DNA of 64,000 bases from Haloarculaceae archaeon H-GB1-1 (GCA_029688825.1 JARUKX010000010.1:1-64000), one strand, 5' to 3'. Counted from the stretch's first letter, positions 16,716 through 24,608 are shown. Numbers and translations are program-made. The notes: generated from the letters alone by a model not told the origin.

Positions 16716-17480
16716 ATGACCGAGAACGCATCGCCCGCACACGCGAAAACGACGCTCACCTCGCTGGCCGTCCTGGAGGCCGCCCAGGAGCTCGACGGGG
16801 CGACGGTCACGGAGCTCGCCGACGCCGTCGGCGTCGCCAAGAGCACGGCCCACGAACACGTCACCTCGCTGTGCAGGGCTGGCTATCTCTGCGAGGAGGA
16901 CCGCGAGTACTACGTCGGGTTCAAACTCCTCAACCTCGGCGAGTACACTCGGTTCCGCAAGGAAGAGTACCAGTACGCGCTCCAGAAGGTCTCCCAGCTC
17001 GCCAACGAGACCGGCCTGGAGTCGGACTTCTGCGTCGAGGACGGGGGCCGCATCATGGTCCTCCACCAGTCGCGCTACGAGGAGAACTTCTGGAACAACC
17101 GGTCGACGGGCAACGTCTACTACATGCACAACACCGCCTCGGGCAAGGCCATCCTCGCCGACTCCGACGCCCTCGACGTCGACGACGTCGTCGACGAGTG
17201 GGGACTCCCCGCCGAGACCGAGGAGACGCTCACGAGCGCGGCAGCGCTCCGCGAGGAACTCGCCGAGACGCGCGAGCGGGGCTACGCCGTCAACGTCGAG
17301 GAGACCCATCACGAGGTGGGCAGCGTCGGCGTCGCAGTCCGTGGCTCCTCGGGCGACGTCGTGGGATCGTTCTCCGTTACGGGGCCGCTCTATTCCCTCT
17401 CCGAGCGGTCGCTCCACCAGGACGTCGCGCCGACGTTACTGGAGTGCAAAGACGAGATGGAAGCGCAGTTCCTGGGGTGA
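16716..17480 (+). CDS. IclR-family transcriptional regulator
   Basis: The 254-residue protein has an N-terminal winged HTH (VTELADAVGVAKSTAHEHVTSL) and an IclR effector domain with MHNTASGKAILAD. It lies 51 bases after the MmgE/PrpD gene and 87 bases before the second MttB-family gene, all on the plus strand. It is therefore likely to regulate the CoA-transferase/MmgE/MttB group. IclR proteins commonly bind short palindromes, which makes it a candidate reader of the TTCCG or TTAC palindromes at 13.5 and 19.8 kb. Confidence 0.9.
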   Translation: MTENASPAHAKTTLTSLAVLEAAQELDGATVTELADAVGVAKSTAHEHVTSLCRAGYLCEEDREYYVGFKLLNLGEYTRFRKEEYQYALQKVSQLANETGLESDFCVEDGGRIMVLHQSRYEENFWNNRSTGNVYYMHNTASGKAILADSDALDVDDVVDEWGLPAETEETLTSAAALREELAETRERGYAVNVEETHHEVGSVGVAVRGSSGDVVGSFSVTGPLYSLSERSLHQDVAPTLLECKDEMEAQFLG

Positions 17481-17567
17481 CGGTCGGTTTCGGTGGCCGA
17501 GGTCGACGTGCGGGCTGCTATCTGTCCCCAAAGTACAATACGGACCACGTGTAACAACCGATACGGC

Positions 17568-19031
17568 ATGAGTATGCAACAACAGTTCGATCTCTCGACA
17601 CTGCCGACTACGTCGCCCCACAAGCTTTCGGCGGAGGGGCTGGACGCGATCCACGAGACGTCGATTCACATCCTCGAAGACATCGGCATCCAGGTCGGGC
17701 ACGACGAGATGCGCGACATCCTCGACGAGGCCGGGGCCGTCGTCGGGGACGACGACATGGTCACGTTCCCGCGGAGCCTCGTCGAGGACGCCGTCGAGGG
17801 CGCGCCCTCGTCGTTCGAGATGCACGGCCGCAACCCCGACCGCGACGTGACCGTCGGCGAGGGCGACCCGGTGATCGCGCCGGGCTACGGTGCCCCAAAC
17901 ATCCTCACCTACGACGATGGCCGGCGGCAGTCGACGCTCTCGGACTACGAGGACCTCATCAAGCTCGCGCAGGTCGAGGACGAGATCACGTGCGCCGGGT
18001 ACGTGCTGTGCGAACCGAACGACGTCCCCCAGGAGGTCAAACACCTGGAGATGATCGAGCGAACGCTGAAGTTCACGGACATGCCCCTGATGGGGTCGCC
18101 CTACGGCGAGGACCGCGCGAAGGCCTCCATCGACCTCGTCAGCATGGCGGTCGACGACCCCGACATGTCCCGGCCCTACATGACCGCGACGTGCAACCCG
18201 GTCCCGCCGCGGCAGTGGGACGAGCGGATGACCGGCGGCCTCCTGCAGTACGCGCGGCACAACCAGCCGGTGCTGGTCGGGAATCTCCTGATGGCCAACG
18301 CGTCGGGGCCGTCGTCGCTCGCCGGGTCGCTCGCGCTGACGAACGCGGAAATCCTGGCGGGCATCACGATGACGCAGGTCGTCAACCCCGGCGTGCCCGT
18401 CATCCACGGGACCATCACGTCGAACGTCGACGTCCGGAGCGGCGCGCTCTCGATGGGGAGTCCGGAGGGGACGCTGTGCACCTCCTTCGCCAGCCAGATC
18501 GGCAGCTACTACGACGTCCCGGCCCGGGCCGGCGGCGGGCTGACGGACGCGAAGACCGTCGACGACCAGTCCGGGTCCGAGTCGATGATGCAACTGATGA
18601 TGGCGATGCTGGGCGACATCGACTTCATGCTCCACGGAGCGGGCATCCTCGACTCGTTCGGGACCATGTCGCCCGAGAAGTTCGTGCTCGACTGCGAGCG
18701 CATCCGCTACCTGAACGAGATCGAGGCGGGTTACGACCTCAACGAGGATACGTTCGCCACGGACCTCATCGAGGAGGTCGAACCGGGCGGGCACTTCCTC
18801 AACAAGCGCCACACCCTGGAGCACTCGAAGGAGAACCACTACTTCTCGGACATCTACGCGAAGGACTCCTACGACAACTGGGAGAACGCCGGCGCGAAGG
18901 ACGCCTTCGAGTCGGCCGCCGACACCGTCCAGGAGCGGCTGGACGCCTACGAACGGCCACCGATGGACGACGATATCCAGGCGGATATCGAGGATTACGT
19001 CGAAGAGCAGCGCGAAGAAATCCTCGGGTAG
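17568..19031 (+). CDS. MttB-family (trimethylamine/betaine) corrinoid methyltransferase, copy 2, non-pyrrolysine
   Basis: The 487-residue protein is a full-length MttB superfamily member. LSAEGLDAIHETSIHILEDI lies near the N-terminus, followed by YGAPNILTYDDGR, an NPVPPRQWDE segment and a C-terminal DYVEEQREEILG. There is no internal amber codon. It is clearly diverged from the copy at 4845, so the two probably use different quaternary amines. The start at 17568 (MSMQQQ) is preferred because conservation begins just after it and a TATA-like element lies about 30 bases upstream. The gene follows an IclR gene on the same strand. Confidence 0.88.
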   Translation: MSMQQQFDLSTLPTTSPHKLSAEGLDAIHETSIHILEDIGIQVGHDEMRDILDEAGAVVGDDDMVTFPRSLVEDAVEGAPSSFEMHGRNPDRDVTVGEGDPVIAPGYGAPNILTYDDGRRQSTLSDYEDLIKLAQVEDEITCAGYVLCEPNDVPQEVKHLEMIERTLKFTDMPLMGSPYGEDRAKASIDLVSMAVDDPDMSRPYMTATCNPVPPRQWDERMTGGLLQYARHNQPVLVGNLLMANASGPSSLAGSLALTNAEILAGITMTQVVNPGVPVIHGTITSNVDVRSGALSMGSPEGTLCTSFASQIGSYYDVPARAGGGLTDAKTVDDQSGSESMMQLMMAMLGDIDFMLHGAGILDSFGTMSPEKFVLDCERIRYLNEIEAGYDLNEDTFATDLIEEVEPGGHFLNKRHTLEHSKENHYFSDIYAKDSYDNWENAGAKDAFESAADTVQERLDAYERPPMDDDIQADIEDYVEEQREEILG

Positions 19032-19063
19032 TGCTGGACGGCCGACCGCGTCGCTGAGATCCC

Positions 19064-19654
19064 TTACTCGGACAGGTCGGACGGCTGTGTCCCCACGCCC
19101 TCGACCCAGCCCGGGGGCGTCGCGGCCGACGGCTGGGCGTACTCGCGTTTCAGCACCATCGGCGTCCGCTCCAGTGTGAGGACGAGGTCGTCGTCCTGAT
19201 TGTACGCGCGCATCTCCGTGGTGACGATGCCGACGTGGTCGCGCGAGTCGCTCTCGCGCTTGTCGACGACCTCCGTCTCCGCGAAGATCGTGTCGCCGTG
19301 GAACACCGGCGCGTGGTGGCGGATGTTGTCGTACCCCAGATTGGCGGTCGCGTTCATCGAGACGTCGATGACGCTCATCCCGACCACGAGCGAGATGACG
19401 ACCGGCCCGTCGACGAGTCGCTCGCCGAACTCCGTCTCGGCGGCGTACGGCTCGTTGAAGTGCATCGGGTTGAGGTTCATCGACACGTTGGTTATCCAGA
19501 CGTTGTCGGTCTCCGTGATGGTCTTCCCGAACGGGTGCTTGTAGATGTCGCCGACCTCGAAGTCCTCGTAGAAGCGTCCCTGCCAGCCGCTCACGAGACG
19601 GCGGTCGGCGTCGTCACTGTTCGCTGCTGCGTCTGATGGCTCGTCGTCTGCCAT
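19064..19654 (-). CDS. MaoC-like (R)-specific enoyl-CoA hydratase/dehydratase
   Basis: The 196-residue protein has a single hot-dog MaoC domain. FGKTITETDNVWITNVSMNL, followed by NPMHFNEPYA, is the family core. VNNH-type hydratase residues are replaced by the N-P-M-H-F variant seen in mesaconyl-CoA hydratase-like proteins. It would hydrate a 2-enoyl-CoA, or dehydrate the corresponding hydroxyacyl-CoA. It reads on the minus strand, convergent with the MttB gene. A TTTAGG promoter-like box lies about 27 bases upstream of the start. Palindromes at 19742, 19819 and 19862 lie farther upstream, in the same order as at the CoA-transferase/DAO gap. Confidence 0.8.
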   Translation of the reverse strand: MADDEPSDAAANSDDADRRLVSGWQGRFYEDFEVGDIYKHPFGKTITETDNVWITNVSMNLNPMHFNEPYAAETEFGERLVDGPVVISLVVGMSVIDVSMNATANLGYDNIRHHAPVFHGDTIFAETEVVDKRESDSRDHVGIVTTEMRAYNQDDDLVLTLERTPMVLKREYAQPSAATPPGWVEGVGTQPSDLSE

Positions 19655-19741
19655 GTTGAAGTGTGGGACAGAATCTCACCTAAATGTTTGGGAGCGGTCG
19701 CGTCGGTGGACCCCAGACCAACTGCTTCGACCCACTGGTCG

Positions 19742-19756
19742 TTCCGACTTTCGGAA
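19742..19756. promoter_or_regulatory. 15-bp palindrome TTCCG-N5-CGGAA, site 3
   Basis: The sequence is TTCCGACTTTCGGAA with flanking G. It lies 88 bases upstream of the MaoC start codon. Confidence 0.65.
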
Positions 19757-19818
19757 TCCGGCGTTCGAGCTGCTTCAGCGACTTTCACGTCACTTTCCGT
19801 ATTATAAATCGTGGCAAA

Positions 19819-19838
19819 TTACGTGGCTACGTCCGTAA
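19819..19838. promoter_or_regulatory. 20-bp palindrome, TTACR-N10-YGTAA family, site 4
   Basis: The sequence is TTACGTGGCTACGTCCGTAA, with perfect TTACG/CGTAA arms and central TA. It lies between TTCCG sites 3 and 4. Confidence 0.62.
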
Positions 19839-19861
19839 CGGCACCGGCACGGTCCGAAACG

Positions 19862-19876
19862 TTCCGCAGTACGGAA
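19862..19876. promoter_or_regulatory. 15-bp palindrome TTCCG-N5-CGGAA, site 4
   Basis: The sequence is TTCCGCAGTACGGAA, flanked by G and C. It completes a second TTCCG-TTAC-TTCCG triplet. Confidence 0.62.
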
Positions 19877-20019
19877 CGACCTCGGTCCGGCTCCATCGCG
19901 CTCCGTTCGACTCCATTCCCCGGTTCAGCGACGGAGTCGGTCACCCGGTAGGCCGGCGAGCTGGGCGAGCGGGCGGCGACGAGTTGTGGGACGGCGGGTC
20001 GAACACTCTCAGTCGAACC

Positions 20020-20900
20020 GCCAGGAGCCAGCGCTTCGATCGTGCTCGTGATGCGTTCGTTCGACGCGTTCGACGGCGGCGTGACGAGCGGTCGCGTGAC
20101 GACCGGCTCCTCGACGAGGTCCCGGAGTTGCTGGCGGGCGGCCTCGGGAGTGCCGGCGATGCCCAGCGCGTCGAGCATCTCGTCGGTCACCAGTGCGCGG
20201 GCTCCGTCGTGGTTCCCGTCACGCCACGCCGCAGCGATGGCTCGCGCCTCGTCCCCGTCGTCGGCGACGACGGCCGGTACGTACGGCGCGACGGTGATGG
20301 TGTCGGGGTCTCGCCCCTCCTCCTCGGCGACGCCCGCGACGTAGTCGAACGCTTCGTCAAGCTTCGGGAAGGGGACGAGGGGGGAATCCCCCCATCGCAG
20401 AGTCTGGCGACGACGCGTCGGTTCGCCGGCCCGAGCGCGGCGTGGTACAGCGGCACGTCGGCGTCGAGCGGGGGCAGGCCCTCGACGCTCAGGAGTTCGC
20501 CATCGTAGGTGACGCGGTCGTCGTCGCCCAGCAAGTGCTGAACGATTTCGATGGTCTCGTGGGCGCGCCGAACCGGCCGACTGAACTCCATGCCGTGGTT
20601 GCTCTCGATGCCCCCTTTCGTACTCACGCCCAACCCGAGGGTCAGCCTGCCGTCGGAGACGTCGTCGATGGTGGCGGCCGACATGGCGATTACGGCAGGG
20701 GTGCGCGAGAACAATTTCACGATAGCCGTCCCCAACTCGATTTCCCCGGTCTCCGCCGCGATGGCAGCGAGCGGCGTGAACGCGTCGCGGGCCCACAGCT
20801 CGCCCACCTAGACCGACCGGTATCCGAGTACCTCGGCACGGATGCTACCCGCGACAGTCTCGTACTTGCCGTCGGTCGGGAGCAACACGTCGTGGTCCAT
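20020..20900 (-). pseudogene. Decayed luciferase-like (LLM) F420-type oxidoreductase
   Basis: The minus strand encodes a paralogue of the intact gene at 8218, in pieces. An ATG at 20900 opens a frame that stops at a TAG where the intact copy has Trp (LGYRSV-stop-VGELW against LGYDSVWLGELW). The frame then resumes with GELWARDAFTPLAAIAAETG and runs to ARLCDGGIPP, where a frameshift near 20390 in a G/C-run throws it out of phase. It continues in another frame from VPFPKLDEAFDYVAGV. About 35 residues present in the intact copy are also missing after DDGDEARA. With nonsense, frameshift and deletion together, it is unlikely to be functional. Confidence 0.82.
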
Positions 20901-21266
20901 GACGTCATCTGGATCCCGCGCTCGCTTGATTGTTCTTTCGGTGTCACGAACCGGTGCCGAGCCGCCGCTCTATATGTTCAAAACGAAATTCGATGCCGCC
21001 GTCGGGCAGTTACGAGACGATATCGTCGTACGGCCGACGGTTCCTCGCAGCAATCGATTTTCACAGCGTCGAAACGGTCCGCGAGAACGTCGCAGTGCGA
21101 TGGACCGGGCGGACGTGCCCCACGCTGGGGTGGTGAGTAGCGTCCGTCTGGCGCGTCCGGAGCTCGGGTGCGGTCGTCACGGGCCCCGCAGATACCGTTT
21201 TGGTGGTCCCGAAACGAGTCCCTGGCTCCTTCGTCGGCATCGAAGCGCGGACCCGGCCGGGACGGA
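20901..21266. other. Gap without a gene
   Basis: I see no coding sequence. A 12-bp perfect palindrome GACGATATCGTC lies at 21016-21027. The gap separates the pseudogene from the 3' end of the corrinoid-protein gene. Confidence 0.5.
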
Positions 21267-22001
21267 TTAGGCGCGTCCCTCCTCGAGTAGTTCCTGGGCG
21301 CGCTTGACGGCTGCGTCGGCGTTGTCGCCGTAGCCGTCGGCACCGATCTCGTCGCGCCACTCCGGGGAGGTCGGCGCGCCGCCGACCATGATCTTGATGT
21401 CCTCGCGGAGTCCCTCGTCTTCGAGGAGTTCGACCACTTCGCCCTGGTGGTCCATCGTCATCGTCATCAGGGCGGACATGCCGAGGATGTCGGGGTCGTG
21501 CTCCTCGACCGCCTCGGCGAACGTCTCGTTCGGCACCTCGACGCCGAGGTCGACGACGTCGAAGCCGTTCGCTTTGAGCATCGTGACGAGGATGTTCTTC
21601 CCGATGTTGTGGATGTCTTCGTCGACGGTGCCGATGACGAACAGTCCCGCCTCGTCCTCCTCGGCGATCTCCATCTCTTCGAGGAGCGGTTCGACCAGTT
21701 CGACGCCGGCCTTCATCGCGTCGGCCGCCATCGCCAGTTCGGGCAGGAAGACTTCACCGCGGCCGAACTTGTCGCCGACCGTCTTCACGCCGTTCGTCAG
21801 CCCGCGCTGGAGGATGTCGAGCGGTGGCTTGTCCTCGTCGATAGCCTGTTGTGTTAGCTCGGCGACTTCGTCTTCGTCGAGGTCGTCGACCGCCTCTGCG
21901 ATGGATCGGATGAGCGGGTCCTCGACGTCCGCGAAGCGACTGCCTTCGGTCTGGTCGAGAAAGTCCTCTTTTTCTGGATCTGGATCTGAATCGTCTGGCA
22001 T
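21267..22001 (-). CDS. Corrinoid (B12-binding) methyl-carrier protein, MtbC/MttC/MtqC type (copy 1)
   Basis: The 244-residue protein has the two-domain layout of methylamine corrinoid proteins. A helical cap (LDILQRGLTNGVKTVGDKFG) is followed by a Rossmann B12 domain with the cobalt-ligand motif DIHNIG (Asp129, His131, Gly134), LGMSALMTMTM and MVGGAPTS. It would carry the methyl group taken by an MttB-type enzyme. The start at 22001 is the ATG nearest to conservation, and the paralogue at 62654 begins at the equivalent point. Part of the coding sequence is base-identical to that paralogue over 137 bp. The 5' region contains an unusual nested inverted repeat. Confidence 0.9.
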   Translation of the reverse strand: MPDDSDPDPEKEDFLDQTEGSRFADVEDPLIRSIAEAVDDLDEDEVAELTQQAIDEDKPPLDILQRGLTNGVKTVGDKFGRGEVFLPELAMAADAMKAGVELVEPLLEEMEIAEEDEAGLFVIGTVDEDIHNIGKNILVTMLKANGFDVVDLGVEVPNETFAEAVEEHDPDILGMSALMTMTMDHQGEVVELLEDEGLREDIKIMVGGAPTSPEWRDEIGADGYGDNADAAVKRAQELLEEGRA

Positions 22002-22012
22002 GAGTGTTGGTT

Positions 22013-22064
22013 CCTGGATGCATCCAGGGTGACCACCGGTCGCTCCGGTAGCAGCCTGGATGCA
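22013..22064 (-). promoter_or_regulatory. Nested inverted repeats in the leader of the corrinoid-protein gene
   Basis: Three elements are packed here. A perfect 16-bp palindrome CCTGGATGCATCCAGG lies at 22013-22028. A small hairpin ACCGG-TCGCT-CCGGT lies at 22035-22049. A third half-element CCTGGATGCA lies at 22055-22064 and can pair with TGCATCCAGG at 22019-22028. A TATA-like ATTATTATAG lies upstream on the minus strand (about 22092-22103), so transcription should start near 22065-22075 and the RNA leader would contain these elements. The pairings are mutually exclusive, as in attenuator or switch leaders. It could also be a protein-binding site. Confidence 0.5.
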
Positions 22065-22159
22065 GTTCCACCCCGAAGGTTCAGTCCTCCGGACTATAAT
22101 AATTGGGTCCACCCGAATCGTGCACTCCCGCTCGACGGCTCAGTTCGGTGTGACGTCGG

Positions 22160-22174
22160 TTCCGCTGGTCGGAA
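22160..22174. promoter_or_regulatory. 15-bp palindrome TTCCG-N5-CGGAA, site 5
   Basis: The sequence is TTCCGCTGGTCGGAA, flanked by G and C. It lies about 160 bases upstream of the corrinoid-protein start codon, beyond its TATA-like box. Confidence 0.6.
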
Positions 22175-22628
22175 CGAACCTCACCGACCGCTGGCGGTCG
22201 GTTTCGAAACCGAGTGGACCAGACCCGGCGATAGCGGGGCTTCGAGACCGTCGGGGATCTGGTGGCCGTTCCGAACTCCCGAACGATCCGCCCTCGATTG
22301 CGGCCAGCCGCGACGTGGAATCAGAGCCGATCCGATGAATTGGGGGTTGAGAGACCTTCTATCGTGCGGATGCGGTATCGGAACGTCAGGTGGCCGAAAT
22401 GTTGATACGGCTGGCTCCAAACGTTGTGAATAGGTGTCGTGGAGACAGACTTCCCTGCAATCGACGCTCACCCTGGTACACGGGGCAGGTGGCAATAACC
22501 AGCCTGTCGGATGTCCGTCCATCGTCTCCCGGCGCCTACTCCTTTCCGCCACTACAGCCCGTCTCGAGCCGATTCGGGACGACTCCTGATTCTTCCCCAA
22601 TACTTAATAGGGTAACCGTTCGTTATGG

Positions 22629-22646
22629 ATTACATAGCTATGTAAT
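22629..22646. promoter_or_regulatory. 18-bp perfect palindrome upstream of the BCCT gene
   Basis: The sequence is ATTACATAGCTATGTAAT, symmetrical at every position. Its outer arms (TTACA/TGTAA) are those of the 20-bp TTACR family, but the spacer is 6 rather than 10 bases. It lies about 190 bases upstream of the transporter start, next to the AT-rich stretch CTTAATAGGG. Confidence 0.55.
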
Positions 22647-22824
22647 ACCGAACCACACGGGGTGGTCATCGAACCGCCGTTGTGCACTGCGCCGAGTCGT
22701 CGCAGGCCAATCGGTGGTCGATACGACGGTTGGTGAAACGCTTCGAAAGCTTCGACGACGAAAAATCATGTACACAGACAAAAACGACAATCGAAAGCAT
22801 GCAGATCAACAGCACAGTACCGCA

Positions 22825-22833
22825 GGAGGGGAG
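22825..22833 (+). promoter_or_regulatory. Shine-Dalgarno site of the BCCT gene
   Basis: GGAGGGGAG lies directly before the ATG at 22836. It is the clearest ribosome-binding site in the window. Confidence 0.7.
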
Positions 22834-22835
22834 AG

Positions 22836-24608
22836 ATGAGCAGTTCGGATAGCTCGTCGAGCGAGCCCGACGGTCTCCAGGTCGAACTGTTCCACCCGGA
22901 CTCGGACCGCGAACCAGGGGACACGAACATCCAGGCGCTCGGATTCGACGTTCACCCGATCGTGTTCCCCATCTCGCTGGTGATGATCGCCGTGTTCGTC
23001 GCCATCACCATCGCACTCGGTGACCAGGCGGCAGCGGTCTACCAGACGCTGTTCGACACCGTGAACAGTACGTTCGGGTGGTTGTACATCCTTGCGACCA
23101 ACCTCTTCCTCATCACCCTCGTCTTCTTCGGGGTGAGCAAGTACGGTGACATCAAGATCGGAGGTGTGGAGGCCGAGACGGAGTTCAGCACGTTCTCGTG
23201 GCTGTCGATGCTGTTCAGCGCCGGCATGGGGATCGGTCTCATGTTCTTCGGCGTCGCCGAGCCGATGTGGCACTTCGGCAGCAGCGCCTCGGACTTCATG
23301 GTCGTCCCGCCGGTCTTCGGTGCCGAGGGCGGAACGGCAGCCGCGGGAGTCGCGGCGCTCGGACAGACGATTTTCCACTGGGGTTTCCACGCCTGGGGAA
23401 TCTACGGGCTCGTCGGCCTCGGACTGGCGTTCTTCTCGTTCAACCGGGGGCTCCCGCTGACGATGCGGTCCATCTTCTGGCCGCTGCTCGGCGAGCGCAT
23501 CTACGGCTGGCCGGGCCACGTCATCGACCTTCTGACGGTGTTCGCGACGCTGTTCGGGCTCGCGACGTCACTCGGGTTCGGTGCGGCACAGGTCTCCAGC
23601 GGCCTCTCGTTCGTGTTCGGTGACATCCTCGGCGTCGCGAGCATCTCGTCGGGGACGATGACACAGATCGCCGTGATCGGAGCCATCACCGCCATCGCCA
23701 CGCTCTCGGTCGCCGCAGGTCTCGAGAAGGGGATCAGTCGGCTGAGTAGGGTCAACGTGGTGCTCATGTCCGTGTTGCTCGCCTTCGTCATCATCGCGGG
23801 ACCGACCACCTACATCTTCGGTGCCCTGGGCGACGGCCTCGCAGCGTACCTCGGCAACTTCCTCGAAATGTCGTTCATGACGGGGACCGTCGGCGGGGGA
23901 GCGTCGCTCGGCGGCTACACCGTCAGCGGCTGGATCGGTGCTTGGACGGTCTTCTACTGGGCCTGGTGGATCGCGTGGTCGCCGTTCGTCGGCATCTTCA
24001 TCGCCCGCATCTCGAAGGGTCGGACCATCCGGGAGTTCGTCTTCGGCGTCCTCGTCACACCGGTGCTGTTCTCCGCGCTCTGGTTTGCGACGATGGGCGG
24101 TAGCGCCATCTTCCTCGAACTCCAGGGCGGCGGCGGCATCGCGGCGACGCTGGCAAACGAGGGCCAGACGATGGCGATGTTCACCCTGCTGTCCGAGCTA
24201 CCGCTCACGGTCGTGCTGTCGGTCATCGCGACCCTGCTCGTGATGACGTTCTTCGTGACGTCGTCCGACTCGGGCTCGCTGGTCATCGACCACCTGACCT
24301 CGGGCGGCAAACACGACGTCCCGAAGACCCAGCGCATCTTCTGGGCCGTCGCGGAGGGGACGGTCGCGGCGGTCCTGCTGCTGGGCGGCGGGCTCGGCGC
24401 ACTCCAGACAGCGACCATCACGACCGGCCTGCCGTTCGCCATCCTGCTGGTCCTGATGTGTTACACCATGTATCTCGGCATCGACCACGAGTACGAGATA
24501 CTGATCGAGGAAGGATTCGTCTCGGAGCGTGAGGAGGTGGTCGCGGACGTCTCCGGACCAAGTAGCGAGGGCTCCGATTCCGACTCCAGCCCCACCGTCT
24601 CCGATTGA
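22836..24608 (+). CDS. BCCT-family betaine/carnitine/choline transporter
   Basis: The 590-residue membrane protein has about twelve hydrophobic segments and the BCCT hallmarks. MGIGLMFFGVAEPMWHF marks the TM3 region. A Trp-rich substrate segment FYWAWWIAWSPFVGIFIARI lies near residue 375, and FFVTSSDSGSLV near residue 470. BCCT carriers import betaine, carnitine, choline or proline betaine, usually with Na+ or H+. Here it may feed the demethylation genes as well as supply osmolyte. The start is well defined: a GGAGG Shine-Dalgarno sequence (22825-22829) sits 6 bases before the ATG, unlike the mostly leaderless neighbours, so this mRNA has a true leader. The C-terminal tail is acidic and Ser-rich. 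Confidence 0.93.
   Translation: MSSSDSSSSEPDGLQVELFHPDSDREPGDTNIQALGFDVHPIVFPISLVMIAVFVAITIALGDQAAAVYQTLFDTVNSTFGWLYILATNLFLITLVFFGVSKYGDIKIGGVEAETEFSTFSWLSMLFSAGMGIGLMFFGVAEPMWHFGSSASDFMVVPPVFGAEGGTAAAGVAALGQTIFHWGFHAWGIYGLVGLGLAFFSFNRGLPLTMRSIFWPLLGERIYGWPGHVIDLLTVFATLFGLATSLGFGAAQVSSGLSFVFGDILGVASISSGTMTQIAVIGAITAIATLSVAAGLEKGISRLSRVNVVLMSVLLAFVIIAGPTTYIFGALGDGLAAYLGNFLEMSFMTGTVGGGASLGGYTVSGWIGAWTVFYWAWWIAWSPFVGIFIARISKGRTIREFVFGVLVTPVLFSALWFATMGGSAIFLELQGGGGIAATLANEGQTMAMFTLLSELPLTVVLSVIATLLVMTFFVTSSDSGSLVIDHLTSGGKHDVPKTQRIFWAVAEGTVAAVLLLGGGLGALQTATITTGLPFAILLVLMCYTMYLGIDHEYEILIEEGFVSEREEVVADVSGPSSEGSDSDSSPTVSD

Larger units (their letters stand above)
22002..22835. other. Divergent regulatory gap between corrinoid-protein and BCCT genes
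   Basis: The gap of about 830 bases contains the corrinoid leader repeats, the TTCCG palindrome, a near-match (TTCCG-N5-CCGAA) at about 22270, and the 18-bp palindrome. No coding frame is convincing. Confidence 0.55.

Noticed and set aside
22013-22080. Cobalamin riboswitch upstream of the corrinoid-protein gene
   Set aside because: The leader is far shorter than a cobalamin riboswitch, and the B12-box pattern was not found. The structure is reported only as nested inverted repeats.
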